A stretch of 64,000 nucleotides of DNA from NCBI RefSeq assembly GCF_026626335.1, contig NZ_JAPNTZ010000002.1, forward strand, positions 558,001-622,000. The letters run 5' to 3'. Under the pieces are notes generated by a model. That model saw only the letters and a program-made list of their open reading frames with translations, made no database searches and was not told the origin of the DNA. Shown here in pieces: positions 23,361 through 35,046 of the stretch (position 1 is the first letter of the stretch; each line of letters starts with the position of its first letter). The DNA comes from Paractinoplanes pyxinae (GTDB taxonomy: Bacteria > Actinomycetota > Actinomycetes > Mycobacteriales > Micromonosporaceae). The position numbers and the translations under genes were made by a program.

Positions 23361-23831
23361 ATGCCGCGTAAGGGCCCCGCTCCGCGCCACCCAGTGGTCC
23401 CGGACCCGGTTTACAACTCGCCGCTGGTGACCCAGCTGATCAACAAGATCCTGATCGGCGGCAAGCGTCAGCTCGCTGAGCGCATCGTCTACGGCGCCCT
23501 CGAGGGGGCCCGTGAGAAGAGCGGCACCGACCCCGTGGTGACCCTCAAGCGCGCGATGGACAACGTCAAGCCGACCCTCGAGGTCCGCAGCCGCCGTGTC
23601 GGTGGCGCGACCTACCAGGTTCCGGTCGAGGTCCGCACCCCGCGCCAGACCACCCTCGGTCTGCGCTGGCTGGTCCAGTACTCCAAGGCCCGCCGCGAGA
23701 AGACCATGATCGAGCGTCTCCAGAACGAGCTGCTCGACGCCAGCAACGGCCTCGGCGCCGCCGTCAAGCGACGCGAGGACACCCACAAGATGGCGGAGTC
23801 CAACAAGGCCTTCGCGCACTACCGCTGGTAA
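23361..23831 (+). CDS. rpsG: 30S ribosomal protein S7
   Basis: A 156-residue S7, the usual length. It starts [20 protein letters not shown] and ends [14 protein letters not shown]7 nucleates assembly of the 30S head and in E. coli represses the str operon. The ATG lies one base after the rpsL stop, suggesting coupled translation. An 8-bp GNRA hairpin lies in the spacer to fusA. Confidence 0.97.
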   Translation: MPRKGPAPRHPVVPDPVYNSPLVTQLINKILIGGKRQLAERIVYGALEGAREKSGTDPVVTLKRAMDNVKPTLEVRSRRVGGATYQVPVEVRTPRQTTLGLRWLVQYSKARREKTMIERLQNELLDASNGLGAAVKRREDTHKMAESNKAFAHYRW

Positions 23832-23846
23832 GACCCCGCCGCTGCG

Positions 23847-23866
23847 GGCCCGGCGCGAGCCGGGCC
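23847..23866 (+). other. perfect hairpin in the rpsG-fusA spacer
   Basis: An 8-bp perfect stem GGCCCGGC/GCCGGGCC with a GCGA tetraloop and no U-tract. It has the same loop as the rpoB-rpoC hairpin. Confidence 0.6.
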
Positions 23867-23921
23867 ACAGCGCAAGTCGTACCGGTCCACGAGACGACGA
23901 CGAAGAAAAGTAGGGATTGAA

Positions 23922-26018
<2,097 letters not shown>

Positions 26019-26027
26019 TGCGTTGAG

Positions 26028-26058
26028 GCGCGTGCGGTCCGTCGAGGACCGCACGCGC
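26028..26058 (+). other. perfect hairpin in the fusA-tuf spacer
   Basis: A 13-bp perfect stem (GCGCGTGCGGTCC at 26028-26040, complement at 26046-26058) with a 5-base loop GTCGA and no U-tract. It may uncouple or process the fusA and tuf messages. Confidence 0.65.
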
Positions 26059-26137
26059 ACGAGCAGTCGACAGAGTCCCCATCGCCTTATCGGGCGTGCC
26101 GGGCGAAAGTAATTCCACAGTCCACAGGAGGACACCA

Positions 26138-27331
26138 GTGGCGAAGGCGAAGTTCGAGCGGACTAAGCCGCACGTCAACATCGGCACCATTGGTCACATC
26201 GACCACGGTAAGACGACGCTGACTGCGGCCATCACCAAGGTCCTGCACGACGAATACCCGGACCTGAACCCGTACACCCCGTTCGACGAGATCGACAAGG
26301 CGCCTGAAGAGAAGGCCCGTGGTATCACGATCTCGATCGCGCACGTCGAGTACCAGACCGCGGCGCGTCACTACGCGCACGTGGACTGCCCCGGCCACGC
26401 CGACTACATCAAGAACATGATCACCGGTGCCGCGCAGATGGACGGCGCGATCCTGGTGGTCGCCGCGACCGACGGCCCGATGCCGCAGACCAAGGAGCAC
26501 GTGCTCCTGGCCCGCCAGGTCGGCGTTCCGTACATCGTCGTCGCCCTGAACAAGAGCGACATGGTGGACGACGAGGAGCTCCTGGAGCTCGTCGAGCTCG
26601 AGGTCCGCGAGCTGCTGAGCACCTACGAGTTCCCGGGCGACGACCTTCCGGTCGTGCGCGTCTCGGCGCTCAAGGCGCTCGAGGGCGACAAGGAGTGGAC
26701 CGGCAAGCTCCTCGAGCTGATGAACGCGGTCGACACCGCGATCCCGCAGCCCGAGCGCGACACCGACAAGCCGTTCCTGATGCCGATCGAGGACGTCTTC
26801 ACGATCACCGGTCGTGGAACGGTCGTCACCGGTCGCGCCGAGCGTGGCATCCTCAAGCCGAACGAGGAGGTCGAGATCGTCGGCATCCGCGAGAAGTCGA
26901 CGAAGACCGTCTGCACCGGCATCGAGATGTTCCGCAAGCTGCTCGACGAGGCCCGCGCGGGTGAGAACGTCGGTCTGCTGCTGCGCGGTATCAAGCGCGA
27001 GGACGTCGAGCGCGGCATGGTCGTCGTGAAGCCGGGCACCACGACTCCCCACACGGAGTTCGAGGGCCAGGTCTACATCCTCTCGAAGGAAGAGGGCGGC
27101 CGGCACACCCCGTTCTTCCAGAACTACCGCCCGCAGTTCTACTTCCGCACCACGGACGTCACCGGCGTCGTCACGCTGCCCGAGGGCACCGAGATGGTCA
27201 TGCCGGGCGACTCCACCAGCATGTCGGTCAAGCTGATCCAGCCGATCGCCATGGAGCAGGGCCTGAAGTTCGCGATCCGTGAGGGTGGCCGCACCGTCGG
27301 CGCCGGAACGGTCACGAAGATCAACGTCTGA
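26138..27331 (+). CDS. tuf: elongation factor Tu
   Basis: A 397-residue EF-Tu. G1 is GHIDHGKT (19-26), G3 DCPGHADY and G4 NKSD; domains 2 and 3 follow with GRGTVVTGR and [10 protein letters not shown]. It delivers aminoacyl-tRNA to the ribosome. The GTG at 26138 follows AGGAGG closely and gives the usual [13 protein letters not shown] start. It closes the str operon. The spacer to rpsJ holds a 14-bp stem and the shared leader element. Confidence 0.98.
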   Translation: MAKAKFERTKPHVNIGTIGHIDHGKTTLTAAITKVLHDEYPDLNPYTPFDEIDKAPEEKARGITISIAHVEYQTAARHYAHVDCPGHADYIKNMITGAAQMDGAILVVAATDGPMPQTKEHVLLARQVGVPYIVVALNKSDMVDDEELLELVELEVRELLSTYEFPGDDLPVVRVSALKALEGDKEWTGKLLELMNAVDTAIPQPERDTDKPFLMPIEDVFTITGRGTVVTGRAERGILKPNEEVEIVGIREKSTKTVCTGIEMFRKLLDEARAGENVGLLLRGIKREDVERGMVVVKPGTTTPHTEFEGQVYILSKEEGGRHTPFFQNYRPQFYFRTTDVTGVVTLPEGTEMVMPGDSTSMSVKLIQPIAMEQGLKFAIREGGRTVGAGTVTKINV

Positions 27332-27398
27332 CGAACGGTGACCCCGATTAGCATTGCCGGCGTGTATCCGGCATACTAGTCAGGTTGCGTCCGAGCGG

Positions 27399-27429
27399 GG
27401 TGGGTAGCTGCCTTGGGCAGTTGCCCACC
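27399..27429 (+). other. hairpin in the tuf-rpsJ spacer
   Basis: A 14-bp stem (GGTGGGTAGCTGCC with GGCAGTTGCCCACC, two G-U pairs) with a 3-base loop TTG. It could end the str transcript, but no run of T follows. Confidence 0.55.
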
Positions 27430-27547
27430 CTCGCCGGGTGTCTGGGGTGTGTTTACCGCCGCCCCGCTGAGCCCTGATGGGGTCAAAGACACCTCAAGAT
27501 CCCCGCGATCTAGAGAGCTGCCCTGCGCAGATTTCTGAGAGTCAACG

Positions 27548-27597
27548 CGACACGCCCGACCGCGGGGGTCGGACAACGCAGGATCAACGGTCCTGCG
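27548..27597 (+). promoter_or_regulatory. conserved r-protein leader element, copy upstream of rpsJ
   Basis: The same 19-nt core CGACACGCCCGACCGCGGG (27548-27566), a 3-nt linker and CGGACAAC (27570-27577) as before rpsL. The element is followed at once by a 7-bp stem CGCAGGA/TCCTGCG with a 7-base loop. The stem sequence differs completely from the rpsL copy while pairing is kept. It is 81 bases before the rpsJ start. Confidence 0.65.
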
Positions 27598-27658
27598 GGC
27601 ATGCGAGAGCCACCGCTTTCGCACGTAGCGGCATCGAGAGAAGGAAACAGAAGCCACC

Positions 27659-27967
27659 ATGGCGGGACAGAAGATCCGCATCCGGCTCAAGGCCTACGAC
27701 CACGAGGTCGTCGACTCCTCGGCGCGCAAGATCGTCGAGACGGTCACGCGCACCGGTGCGTCGGTCGCAGGTCCGGTGCCGCTGCCCACGGAGATCAACC
27801 GTTTCTGCGTCATCCGTTCGCCGCACAAGTACAAGGACTCGCGCGAGCACTTCGAGATGCGCACGCACAAGCGGCTGATCGACATCATCGACCCGACTCC
27901 CAAGACGGTCGACTCGCTCATGCGCCTCGACCTGCCGGCTGGCGTCGACATCGAGATCAAGCTGTAG
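27659..27967 (+). CDS. rpsJ: 30S ribosomal protein S10
   Basis: A 102-residue S10 (also NusE, which links NusG to the ribosome and joins the antitermination complex). It begins [20 protein letters not shown] and contains [20 protein letters not shown]. It is the first gene of the S10 operon. The A-rich AGAGAAGGAAACAG before the ATG supplies the ribosome binding site. Twelve bases separate it from rplC. Confidence 0.97.
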   Translation: MAGQKIRIRLKAYDHEVVDSSARKIVETVTRTGASVAGPVPLPTEINRFCVIRSPHKYKDSREHFEMRTHKRLIDIIDPTPKTVDSLMRLDLPAGVDIEIKL

Positions 27968-27979
27968 GGATCGCGACTG

Positions 27980-28630
27980 ATGGACAGGCAAGTGAAGGGG
28001 ATCCTGGGCGCCAAGCTCGGCATGACCCAGGTCTGGGACAACAACAAGGTTGTCCCGGTGACCGTGGTGCAGGCCGGCCCTTGCGTCGTGACCCAGGTCC
28101 GCACAGATGAGAAGGACGGCTACTCCGCCGTCCAGCTGGCGTACGGCGCGATCGACCCGCGCAAGGTGAACAAGCCCGAGGGCGGTCACTTCGCGAAGGC
28201 GGGTGTGTCGCCGCGGCGTCACGTCGTCGAGCTGCGCACCACCGACGCCGGCGAGTACGAGCTCGGCCAGGAGGTCACCGTCGAGGCGTTCGCGGTCGGT
28301 TCGCCGATCGACGTCACCGGTAAGACCCGGGGCAAGGGCTACGCCGGTGTCATGAAGCGGCACGGCTTCCACGGCCTCAAGGCCAGCCACGGTGTCGAGC
28401 GCAAGCACCGCTCGCCCGGTTCCATCGGCGCCTGCGCGACCCCGGGTCGCGTCTTCAAGGGCGTGCGGATGGCCGGTCGCATGGGTAGCCAGCGCTTCAC
28501 CGTGCAGAACCTCACCGTGCAGGCGGTGGACACCGAGAACAACCTGATCCTGGTCAAGGGCGCTGTGCCCGGCCCCAAGGGCGCGCTCGTTCTCGTTCGC
28601 ACCGCGGCTAAGAAGGGCGGTGCCAAGTGA
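27980..28630 (+). CDS. rplC: 50S ribosomal protein L3
   Basis: A 216-residue L3. It has [16 protein letters not shown] at the start and the core loop reaching toward the peptidyl transferase centre ([26 protein letters not shown]). Its last four bases overlap the GTG start of rplD. Changes in this loop affect tiamulin and linezolid in other species; nothing unusual is seen here. Confidence 0.97.
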   Translation: MDRQVKGILGAKLGMTQVWDNNKVVPVTVVQAGPCVVTQVRTDEKDGYSAVQLAYGAIDPRKVNKPEGGHFAKAGVSPRRHVVELRTTDAGEYELGQEVTVEAFAVGSPIDVTGKTRGKGYAGVMKRHGFHGLKASHGVERKHRSPGSIGACATPGRVFKGVRMAGRMGSQRFTVQNLTVQAVDTENNLILVKGAVPGPKGALVLVRTAAKKGGAK

Positions 28631-29274
28631 GCTCGGTCGACGTGATCAACGTTGAGGGCAACAAGGCCGGCTCCGTCGAGCTGCCGGACTCGGTGTTCGA
28701 CGTTCAGGCCAACATCCCGCTGATGCACCAGGTCGTCGTGGCCCAGCTCGCCGCCGCCCGTCAGGGCACGGCCAAGGCCAAGACCCGCGGTGAGGTCGCC
28801 GGTGGTGGCAAGAAGCCGTACAAGCAGAAGGGCACCGGTCGCGCCCGTCAGGGCTCGATCCGCGCGCCGCAGTTCACCGGCGGTGGCGTCGTGCACGGTC
28901 CCGTGCCGCGCGACTACAGCCAGCGGACCCCCAAGAAGATGAAGGCCGCCGCCCTGCGTGGCGCCCTCTCCGACCGGGCCCGCGACGGCCGCGTGCACGT
29001 GGTCGAGGCGTTCGTCAGCGGCGACAAGCCGTCGACCAAGGGCGCGATCGCCACGCTGCGCAAGGCCACCGAGTCCACCAAGGTCCTGGTCGTGCTGAGC
29101 AGCACCGACGAGCTGAACTGGCTGTCGCTGCGCAACGAGGCGACCGTGCACCTGATCGAGGCGGGCCAGCTCAACACGTACGACGTGCTGGTCGCCGACG
29201 AGGTGGTCTTCACCAAGGACGCGCTCGACGAGTTCCTGGGCGCGCCGGCGACCGCCGAGGGGGAGAACAAGTGA
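28627..29274 (+). CDS. rplD: 50S ribosomal protein L4
   Basis: A 215-residue L4. The tunnel loop is present ([20 protein letters not shown]), with no insertion that would suggest macrolide resistance. In E. coli L4 also represses the S10 operon by acting on its leader; whether that holds here is unknown. It overlaps rplC and rplW by four bases each (GTGA). Confidence 0.97.
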   Translation: MSSVDVINVEGNKAGSVELPDSVFDVQANIPLMHQVVVAQLAAARQGTAKAKTRGEVAGGGKKPYKQKGTGRARQGSIRAPQFTGGGVVHGPVPRDYSQRTPKKMKAAALRGALSDRARDGRVHVVEAFVSGDKPSTKGAIATLRKATESTKVLVVLSSTDELNWLSLRNEATVHLIEAGQLNTYDVLVADEVVFTKDALDEFLGAPATAEGENK

Positions 29275-29573
29275 GCACCATCGCCGACCCGCGCGACATC
29301 ATCGTCCGCCCGGTCGTCTCCGAGAAGAGCTACAGCGTTCTCGACCAGAACTGGTACACGTTCCTCGTCCACCCGGACGCGAACAAGACCCAGATCAAGA
29401 TCGCGATCCAGCAGATCTTCAACGTCCGCGTGCTGTCGGTGAACACCGCGAACCGCGAGGGCAAGCGCAAGCGCACCCGGACCGGCTTCGGTCAGCGCAA
29501 GGCGACGAAGCGCGCGATGGTCAAGCTGGCTGACGGTGACCGTATCGAGGCCTTCGGCGGCCCGGTCAGCTAA
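29271..29573 (+). CDS. rplW: 50S ribosomal protein L23
   Basis: A 100-residue L23, which sits at the tunnel exit and docks trigger factor and SRP. It has [20 protein letters not shown] near the start and [20 protein letters not shown] in the rRNA-binding loop. The GTG start overlaps the rplD stop. rplB follows after 14 bases. Confidence 0.96.
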   Translation: MSTIADPRDIIVRPVVSEKSYSVLDQNWYTFLVHPDANKTQIKIAIQQIFNVRVLSVNTANREGKRKRTRTGFGQRKATKRAMVKLADGDRIEAFGGPVS

Positions 29574-29587
29574 GGGGTTGTAAAACA

Positions 29588-30427
29588 ATGGCTATCCGTA
29601 AGTACAAGCCGACCACGCCGGGCCGTCGTGGCTCCAGCGTCGCCGACTTCGCCGAGCTGACCCGGTCCACGCCGGAGAAGTCGCTGCTGGTCCCGCTGCC
29701 CAAGAAGGGCGGGCGCAACGTCCACGGCCGCATCACCACGCGGCACCAGGGCGGCGGCCACAAGCGGCAGTACCGGCTGATCGACTTCAAGCGGGTCGAC
29801 AAGGACGGCGTGCCGGCCAAGGTCGCGCACATCGAGTACGACCCGAACCGCACGTCCCGCATCGCGCTGCTGCACTACGCCGACGGCGAGAAGCGCTACA
29901 TCCTCGCGCCGAAGGACCTCAAGCAGGGCGACCGGGTCGAGTCCGGCCCGGGCGCGGACATCAAGCCGGGGAACAACCTTCCCCTGCGCAACATCCCGGT
30001 CGGTACGACGGTCCACGGTGTGGAGCTTCGTCCCGGCGGTGGCGCCAAGCTGGCCCGCTCGGCCGGTGTCGGCATCCAGCTGCTCGGCCGTGAGGGCGCG
30101 TACGCCACGCTGCGTATGCCCTCGGGCGAGATCCGCCGGGTCGACATCCGTTGCCGCGCCACGGTCGGCGAGATCGGCAATGCCGAACAGTCGAACATCA
30201 ACTGGGGCAAGGCCGGCCGTATGCGCTGGAAGGGCAAGCGCCCGACCGTCCGCGGTGTCGCCATGAACCCGATCGACCACCCGCACGGTGGTGGTGAGGG
30301 TAAGACCTCCGGTGGTCGCCACCCGGTCAACCCGGCTGGTAAGCCCGAGGGTCGTACCCGCCGCAAGGGCCAGGAGAGCGACAAGCTGATCGTTCGCCGC
30401 CGCTACGCCACCCGCAAGCGCGGGTAA
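29588..30427 (+). CDS. rplB: 50S ribosomal protein L2
   Basis: A 279-residue L2. It has the signature [13 protein letters not shown] near the peptidyl transferase centre, including the conserved histidine, and ends [11 protein letters not shown]2 is needed for subunit association and peptide bond formation. It has the standard place between rplW and rpsS. Confidence 0.98.
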   Translation: MAIRKYKPTTPGRRGSSVADFAELTRSTPEKSLLVPLPKKGGRNVHGRITTRHQGGGHKRQYRLIDFKRVDKDGVPAKVAHIEYDPNRTSRIALLHYADGEKRYILAPKDLKQGDRVESGPGADIKPGNNLPLRNIPVGTTVHGVELRPGGGAKLARSAGVGIQLLGREGAYATLRMPSGEIRRVDIRCRATVGEIGNAEQSNINWGKAGRMRWKGKRPTVRGVAMNPIDHPHGGGEGKTSGGRHPVNPAGKPEGRTRRKGQESDKLIVRRRYATRKRG

Positions 30428-30440
30428 CGGGAGTTAGAAG

Positions 30441-30722
30441 ATGCCACGCAGCCTGAAGAAGGGCCCGTTCGTCGACGACCACCTGCTCAAGAAGGTGGAA
30501 GTCCAGAACGAGAAGAACTCGAAGAACGTCATCAAGACCTGGTCGCGGCGCTCGATGATCATCCCCGACATGCTGGGGCACACGATTGCCGTGCACGACG
30601 GGCGCAAGCACGTCCCGGTGTTCATCACCGAGGCCATGGTCGGTCACAAGCTCGGGGAGTTCGCTCTGACCCGCACGTTCAAGGGTCACGAGAAGGACGA
30701 CCGCAAGAGCCGTCGTCGCTAG
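30441..30722 (+). CDS. rpsS: 30S ribosomal protein S19
   Basis: A 93-residue S19 of the 30S head. It starts [19 protein letters not shown] and contains [19 protein letters not shown]. The length and ends match the family. The spacer to rplV is 31 bases with AGAGAGGGG as ribosome binding site for the next gene. Confidence 0.97.
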   Translation: MPRSLKKGPFVDDHLLKKVEVQNEKNSKNVIKTWSRRSMIIPDMLGHTIAVHDGRKHVPVFITEAMVGHKLGEFALTRTFKGHEKDDRKSRRR

Positions 30723-30753
30723 TCAGTCCACGGATAAGAGAGGGGTTACAGCG

Positions 30754-31215
30754 ATGCCAGCAAAGAACGACGCTCCGGTTCTTCCGGGCAGTCGGGCGGT
30801 TGCGAAGCACGTTCGCATCTCGCCGAACAAGGCTCGCCGTGTGGTCAACCTCGTCCGCGGTCTGCCCGCGAAGGAGGCTCTGACGGTCCTGCAGTTCGCG
30901 CCGCAGGCGGCGAGCGAGCAGGTCTACAAGGTGCTCGCGAGTGCCATCGCGAACGCGGAGAACAACGAACGGCTCGACCCGGACGCGCTGATGATCAGCG
31001 AGGCGTTCGTGGACGAGGGCCCGACGCTCAAGCGGTTCCGTCCGCGGGCGCAGGGCCGGGCGTACCGGATCCGCAAGCGCACCTGCCACATCACGATCGC
31101 CGTCGAGGCGGTCCAGGTCGCCCGGCCCGCCAAGAAGGCGGCCGCGGCGAAGAAGGCGGCGCCGGCCAAGTCCGCGCCCGCCGCGCAGTCCCAGACCACG
31201 GAGGAGTCCGAGTAA
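30754..31215 (+). CDS. rplV: 50S ribosomal protein L22
   Basis: A 153-residue L22 with a normal core ([20 protein letters not shown], and tip loop [20 protein letters not shown]) plus a C-terminal Lys/Ala-rich tail of about 35 residues, common in actinobacteria. The beta-hairpin lines the exit tunnel near the macrolide site and shows no deletion. Its stop overlaps the rpsC start by one base. Confidence 0.97.
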   Translation: MPAKNDAPVLPGSRAVAKHVRISPNKARRVVNLVRGLPAKEALTVLQFAPQAASEQVYKVLASAIANAENNERLDPDALMISEAFVDEGPTLKRFRPRAQGRAYRIRKRTCHITIAVEAVQVARPAKKAAAAKKAAPAKSAPAAQSQTTEESE

Positions 31216-32078
31216 TGGGCCAGAAAGTTCACCCCACCGGATTCCGCCTCGGTATCTCCACCGACTGGAAGTCGCGGTGGTTCGCCGACAAGCTCTACAA
31301 GGACTACATCGGCGAGGACGTCAAGATCCGCCGCATGATGTCCAAGGGCCTCGAGCGCGCCGGCATCTCCAAGGTGGACATCGAGCGCACCCGTGACCGG
31401 GTCCGCGTCGACATCCACACCGCCCGGCCGGGCATCGTCATCGGCCGCAAGGGCGCGGAGGCCGACCGCATCCGCGGCGAGCTCGAGAAGCTCACCGGCA
31501 AGCAGGTCCAGCTGAACATCCTCGAGGTCAAGAGCCCCGAGTCGGACGCTCAGCTGGTGGCCCAGGGCGTCGCCGAGCAGCTGTCCTCCCGGGTCAGCTT
31601 CCGCCGGGCGATGCGCAAGGCCATGCAGTCGGCCATGAAGAACCCGATCTGCAAGGGCATCCGGGTGCAGGTCTCCGGCCGCCTGGGCGGCGCGGAGATG
31701 AGCCGCACGGAGTTCTACCGTGAGGGTCGCGTTCCGCTGCACACGCTGCGCGCCAACATCGAGTACGGCTTCTTCGAGGCCCGCACGACGTTCGGCCGCA
31801 TCGGCGTGAAGGTCTGGATCTACAAGGGCGACGCCGTGCCCGGCCGCGAGGCCGTGCAGGAGGCGCCCGCTCGCCCGCGCCGCGACCGCGCTGACCGCGC
31901 CGAGCGTCCGCGCCGTGGCCGTTCCGGTTCGTCCGGCACGACCGCCGGCGGCACCGAGGCCGGTCGTGCGGCCGCGCAGGCCCGTGGTGGCGACAACGCC
32001 GCCGGGACCGGCGAGAACGCCAACGACGCCGCGATCGCCGCTGGTCCGGCCGTGGCTGAGACGCAGCAGGAGGGCTGA
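31215..32078 (+). CDS. rpsC: 30S ribosomal protein S3 with long C-terminal tail
   Basis: A 287-residue S3. The KH domain ([18 protein letters not shown]) and the C-terminal fold are standard to about residue 215. A further ~70 residues follow: first Arg-rich ([20 protein letters not shown]), then Ala/Gly/Thr/Asn-rich. This tail makes it clearly longer than the E. coli protein (233). S3 forms part of the mRNA entry helicase. The ATG overlaps the rplV stop. Confidence 0.97.
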   Translation: MGQKVHPTGFRLGISTDWKSRWFADKLYKDYIGEDVKIRRMMSKGLERAGISKVDIERTRDRVRVDIHTARPGIVIGRKGAEADRIRGELEKLTGKQVQLNILEVKSPESDAQLVAQGVAEQLSSRVSFRRAMRKAMQSAMKNPICKGIRVQVSGRLGGAEMSRTEFYREGRVPLHTLRANIEYGFFEARTTFGRIGVKVWIYKGDAVPGREAVQEAPARPRRDRADRAERPRRGRSGSSGTTAGGTEAGRAAAQARGGDNAAGTGENANDAAIAAGPAVAETQQEG

Positions 32079-32081
32079 CAC

Positions 32082-32507
32082 ATGCTGATGCCGCGTAAGC
32101 CCCCGAAGGGCTTCCGCAAGCCGCACCACCCGGACCGCCACGGCGCGTCCAAGGGCGGCAACCGGGTCGTCTTCGGTGAGTTCGGTATCCAGGCGCTGGA
32201 GCCCGCGTACGTGACCAACCGGCAGATCGAGTCGGCCCGTATCGCGATGACCCGCCACATCAAGCGTGGTGGCAAGGTCTGGATCTCGGTCTTCCCCGAC
32301 AACGCTCTGACCAAGAAGCCGGCCGAGACCCGCATGGGTTCCGGTAAGGGTTCTCCCGAGTGGTGGGTTGCGAACGTCAAGCCGGGACGCATCCTCTTCG
32401 AGATGTCGTTCCCGAACGAGACGATCGCGCGCGAGGCGATGCGCCGTGCGATCCACAAGCTCCCGATGAAGTGCCGCATCGTGACACGCGAAGTGGGTGA
32501 AAGCTGA
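32082..32507 (+). CDS. rplP: 50S ribosomal protein L16
   Basis: A 141-residue L16. It starts [20 protein letters not shown] and contains [20 protein letters not shown] and [14 protein letters not shown]. It contacts the A-site tRNA and 5S rRNA region. The first of two close ATGs is used because the family starts ML(I/M)PR. Its stop overlaps the rpmC ATG (TGATG). Confidence 0.97.
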   Translation: MLMPRKPPKGFRKPHHPDRHGASKGGNRVVFGEFGIQALEPAYVTNRQIESARIAMTRHIKRGGKVWISVFPDNALTKKPAETRMGSGKGSPEWWVANVKPGRILFEMSFPNETIAREAMRRAIHKLPMKCRIVTREVGES

Positions 32508-32740
32508 TGGCAGCGGGCGTTAAGGCTTCCGAGCTGCGCGAACTCTCCGGTGAGGAGCTGGTTTCGCGGCTGCGGGAGGCCAAGGCGGAGCTGTTCAACC
32601 TTCGCGTGCAGGGCGCGACCGGCCAGCTCGACAATCACCGTCGGCTGCAGGTCGTCCGCAAGGACATCGCGAAGATCTACACGATCATGCGTGAACGTGA
32701 GCTCGGGCTCTCGGTTGCGCCGGATGAGGTGACAGCATGA
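32507..32740 (+). CDS. rpmC: 50S ribosomal protein L29
   Basis: A 77-residue two-helix L29 near the tunnel exit. It has [20 protein letters not shown] and [20 protein letters not shown]. It overlaps both neighbours: rplP by one base and rpsQ by four (ATGA), suggesting coupled translation of L16, L29 and S17. Confidence 0.96.
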   Translation: MAAGVKASELRELSGEELVSRLREAKAELFNLRVQGATGQLDNHRRLQVVRKDIAKIYTIMRERELGLSVAPDEVTA

Positions 32741-33012
32741 GTGACGAGAGCACGGCCACGGTCCGCGCGAACCGCAAGGTCCGCGAGGGTCTCGTGGTCA
32801 GCGACAAGATGGACAAGACCGTCGTCGTCGAGGTCGAGGACCGTGTGAAGCACGCCCTCTACGGCAAGGTTCTGCGTCGTACCCGCAAGCTCAAGGTGCA
32901 CGACGAGCAGAACGCGTGCGGCATCGGCGACCGGGTTCTGCTCATGGAGACCCGTCCGCTGTCGGCCACCAAGCGGTGGCGTGTCGTGGAGATCCTCGAA
33001 AAGGCCAAGTGA
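32737..33012 (+). CDS. rpsQ: 30S ribosomal protein S17
   Basis: A 91-residue S17, an OB-fold primary binder of 16S rRNA. It contains [20 protein letters not shown] and [20 protein letters not shown]. The spacer after it (92 bases) holds a 10-bp hairpin before rplN, the classical S10/spc boundary. Confidence 0.96.
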   Translation: MSDESTATVRANRKVREGLVVSDKMDKTVVVEVEDRVKHALYGKVLRRTRKLKVHDEQNACGIGDRVLLMETRPLSATKRWRVVEILEKAK

Positions 33013-33016
33013 GTGC

Positions 33017-33042
33017 GCGGGGCCGGTTAGCGCCGGCCCCGC
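33017..33042 (+). other. perfect hairpin in the rpsQ-rplN spacer
   Basis: A 10-bp stem GCGGGGCCGG/CCGGCCCCGC with a 6-base loop, starting five bases after the rpsQ stop and lacking a U-tract. It marks the junction between the S10 and spc parts of the cluster. Confidence 0.6.
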
Positions 33043-33104
33043 CCACCATCGTTCCGCCAAGCTTCGGTGCCCCACCGGAGAACTGGCAGACATAGGAGAC
33101 AGAC

Positions 33105-33473
33105 GTGATTCAGCAGGAGTCGCGACTGCGCGTCGCTGACAACACGGGTGCCCGGGAGATCCTGTGCATCCGCGTGCTCGGTGGCTCCGGTCGCCGTTAC
33201 GCGAGCATCGGCGACGTCATCGTGGCCACGGTCAAGGACGCCATCCCCGGCGCGGGCGTGAAGAAGGGTGACGTCGTCAAGGCGGTCATCGTGCGCACCG
33301 CCAAGGAGAAGCGCCGTCCCGACGGCTCGTACATCCGCTTCGACGAGAACGCCGCCGTCATCATCAAGGACGGCGGGGACCCCCGCGGTACCCGCATCTT
33401 CGGCCCGGTCGGGCGCGAGCTGCGCGACAAGCGGTTCATGAAGATCATCAGCCTGGCGCCGGAGGTGCTCTGA
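33105..33473 (+). CDS. rplN: 50S ribosomal protein L14
   Basis: A 122-residue L14. It starts [20 protein letters not shown] and ends [12 protein letters not shown]. It forms an intersubunit bridge with 16S rRNA helix 14. The GTG start follows AGGAGACAGAC. First gene of the spc part of the cluster; rplX follows after two bases. Confidence 0.97.
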   Translation: MIQQESRLRVADNTGAREILCIRVLGGSGRRYASIGDVIVATVKDAIPGAGVKKGDVVKAVIVRTAKEKRRPDGSYIRFDENAAVIIKDGGDPRGTRIFGPVGRELRDKRFMKIISLAPEVL

Positions 33474-33475
33474 CC

Positions 33476-33790
33476 GTGAAGATCAAGAAGGGCGACACGG
33501 TCGTCGTCATCGCCGGCAAGGACAAGGGTGCCAAGGGCAAGGTCATCGCGGCCTTCCCGCGGCAGGACAAGGTCCTGGTCGAGGGCGTCAACCGCGTCAA
33601 GAAGCACGAACGCATCCGCACCACCCAGCGTGGTTCGAAGACCGGTGGCATCGTCACCCAGGAAGCCGCGATCCACATCTCGAATGTGCAGATCGTCGAC
33701 GACCAGGGCAAGCCGACGCGCATCGGTTACAAGGTCGACGAGAACGGCAACAAGGTCCGTATCGCGCGTACGACCGGTAAGGAACTCTGA
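33476..33790 (+). CDS. rplX: 50S ribosomal protein L24
   Basis: A 104-residue L24 with the KOW-type start [20 protein letters not shown]. It is an assembly initiator for the large subunit. GTG start; its stop overlaps the rplE ATG (TGATG). Confidence 0.96.
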   Translation: MKIKKGDTVVVIAGKDKGAKGKVIAAFPRQDKVLVEGVNRVKKHERIRTTQRGSKTGGIVTQEAAIHISNVQIVDDQGKPTRIGYKVDENGNKVRIARTTGKEL

Positions 33791-34359
33791 TGACTGCCGC
33801 TACCGAGACCAAGACGCTGCCGCGCCTGAAGCAGAAGTACCGCAGTGAGGTCATCTCCGCGCTTCAGGAGCAGTACAAGTACGGCAACCCCATGCAGGTT
33901 CCCGGCCTGGTGAAGGTCGTCGTGAACATGGGTGTTGGCGAGGCCGCCCGCGACGCCAAGCTGATCGACGGCGCCGTGCGCGACCTGACCACCATCACCG
34001 GTCAGAAGCCGCTGGTGCGGCGGGCGACCAAGTCCATCGCGCAGTTCAAGCTGCGTGAGGGCATGCCGATCGGCGCGAAGGTGACCCTGCGCAACGACCG
34101 GATGTGGGAGTTCCTCGACCGGCTGCTGTCGATCGCGCTGCCCCGTATCCGTGACTTCCGCGGCCTCGACGGGCGCAAGCTCGACGGGCACGGCAACTAC
34201 ACCTTCGGTCTGACTGAGCAGTCGGTGTTCCACGAGATCGACCAGGACCGGATCGATCGCACGCGGGGCATGGACATCACGGTGGTCACGACCGCCAAGA
34301 CCGACGACGAGGGCCGGGCGCTTCTCAAGCTCCTGGGCTTCCCGTTCAAGGAGAACTGA
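33790..34359 (+). CDS. rplE: 50S ribosomal protein L5
   Basis: A 189-residue L5. It contains [40 protein letters not shown] and [17 protein letters not shown]. It binds 5S rRNA and contacts P-site tRNA. Its ATG overlaps the rplX stop, and rpsN follows after two bases. Confidence 0.97.
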   Translation: MTAATETKTLPRLKQKYRSEVISALQEQYKYGNPMQVPGLVKVVVNMGVGEAARDAKLIDGAVRDLTTITGQKPLVRRATKSIAQFKLREGMPIGAKVTLRNDRMWEFLDRLLSIALPRIRDFRGLDGRKLDGHGNYTFGLTEQSVFHEIDQDRIDRTRGMDITVVTTAKTDDEGRALLKLLGFPFKEN

Positions 34360-34361
34360 GC

Positions 34362-34547
34362 ATGGCTAAGAAGGCGCTGATCCTGAAGGCGGCCGCGAAG
34401 CCGAAGTTCGCCGTGCGTGCTTACACCCGCTGCCAGAAGTGCGGACGCCCGCACTCGGTCTACCGCAAGTTCGGCCTGTGCCGGGTTTGCCTGCGGGACA
34501 TGGCTCACCGTGGTGAGCTGCCCGGCGTTTCCAAGGCCTCCTGGTAA
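34362..34547 (+). CDS. rpsN: 30S ribosomal protein S14, zinc-binding type
   Basis: A 61-residue short S14 (type Z). Zinc ligands are two CxxC pairs: CQKC and CRVC. It begins [21 protein letters not shown] zinc-free, longer S14 paralogue exists in many actinobacteria under Zur control; none is in the window. Confidence 0.97.
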   Translation: MAKKALILKAAAKPKFAVRAYTRCQKCGRPHSVYRKFGLCRVCLRDMAHRGELPGVSKASW

Positions 34548-34621
34548 CCGATAGCAACACCGCTTCGCCGTAGGCCTGCGACATCCGTGGGAACCCCGGC
34601 GAGAAAGGTTGACGAACACCC

Positions 34622-35029
34622 ATGACGATGACGGACCCGATCGCAGACATGCTGACGCGTCTGCGCAACGCCAACCAGGCGTACCACGACAAGGTGACCA
34701 TGCCCTTCTCGAAGATCAAGGCGAACATCGCCGAGGTCCTCAAGGCCGAGGGTTACATCGCCTCCTGGACGGCTGAGGAGCCCGAGGAAGGCGCCGTCGG
34801 CCGGCGCCTGGTCGTTGAGCTCAAGTACGGCCAGAATCGCGAGCGCAGCCTCGCCGGCATCAAGCGCGTCTCGAAGCCCGGCCTCCGGGTTTACGCCAAG
34901 TCCGACGAGCTCCCGCGCGTGCTCGGCGGCCTGGGCGTCGCGATCATTTCGACGTCCCAGGGGCTGCTGACCGACCGGCAGGCCCGCAAGCGGAGCGTTG
35001 GCGGGGAAGTCCTCGCCTTCGTCTGGTAA
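34622..35029 (+). CDS. rpsH: 30S ribosomal protein S8
   Basis: A 135-residue S8. It starts [20 protein letters not shown] and ends [20 protein letters not shown]. It binds the centre of 16S rRNA and in E. coli represses the spc operon. The ribosome binding site GAAAGG is rather far (about 14 bases) from the first ATG, so the start could be re-examined. Confidence 0.97.
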   Translation: MTMTDPIADMLTRLRNANQAYHDKVTMPFSKIKANIAEVLKAEGYIASWTAEEPEEGAVGRRLVVELKYGQNRERSLAGIKRVSKPGLRVYAKSDELPRVLGGLGVAIISTSQGLLTDRQARKRSVGGEVLAFVW

Positions 35030-35046
35030 CTGGAGACTGAGAAACC

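Larger units (their letters stand above)
27332..27658 (+). other. tuf-rpsJ intergenic region (S10 leader)
   Basis: About 330 bases without a gene. It contains a 14-bp hairpin at 27399-27429 (terminator-like, no U-tract), then the leader element shared with rpsL (27548-27577) and its adjoining stem. A clear sigma70 promoter was not found; the stretch near TACTAG at 27374-27379 is a weak candidate. Confidence 0.55.
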
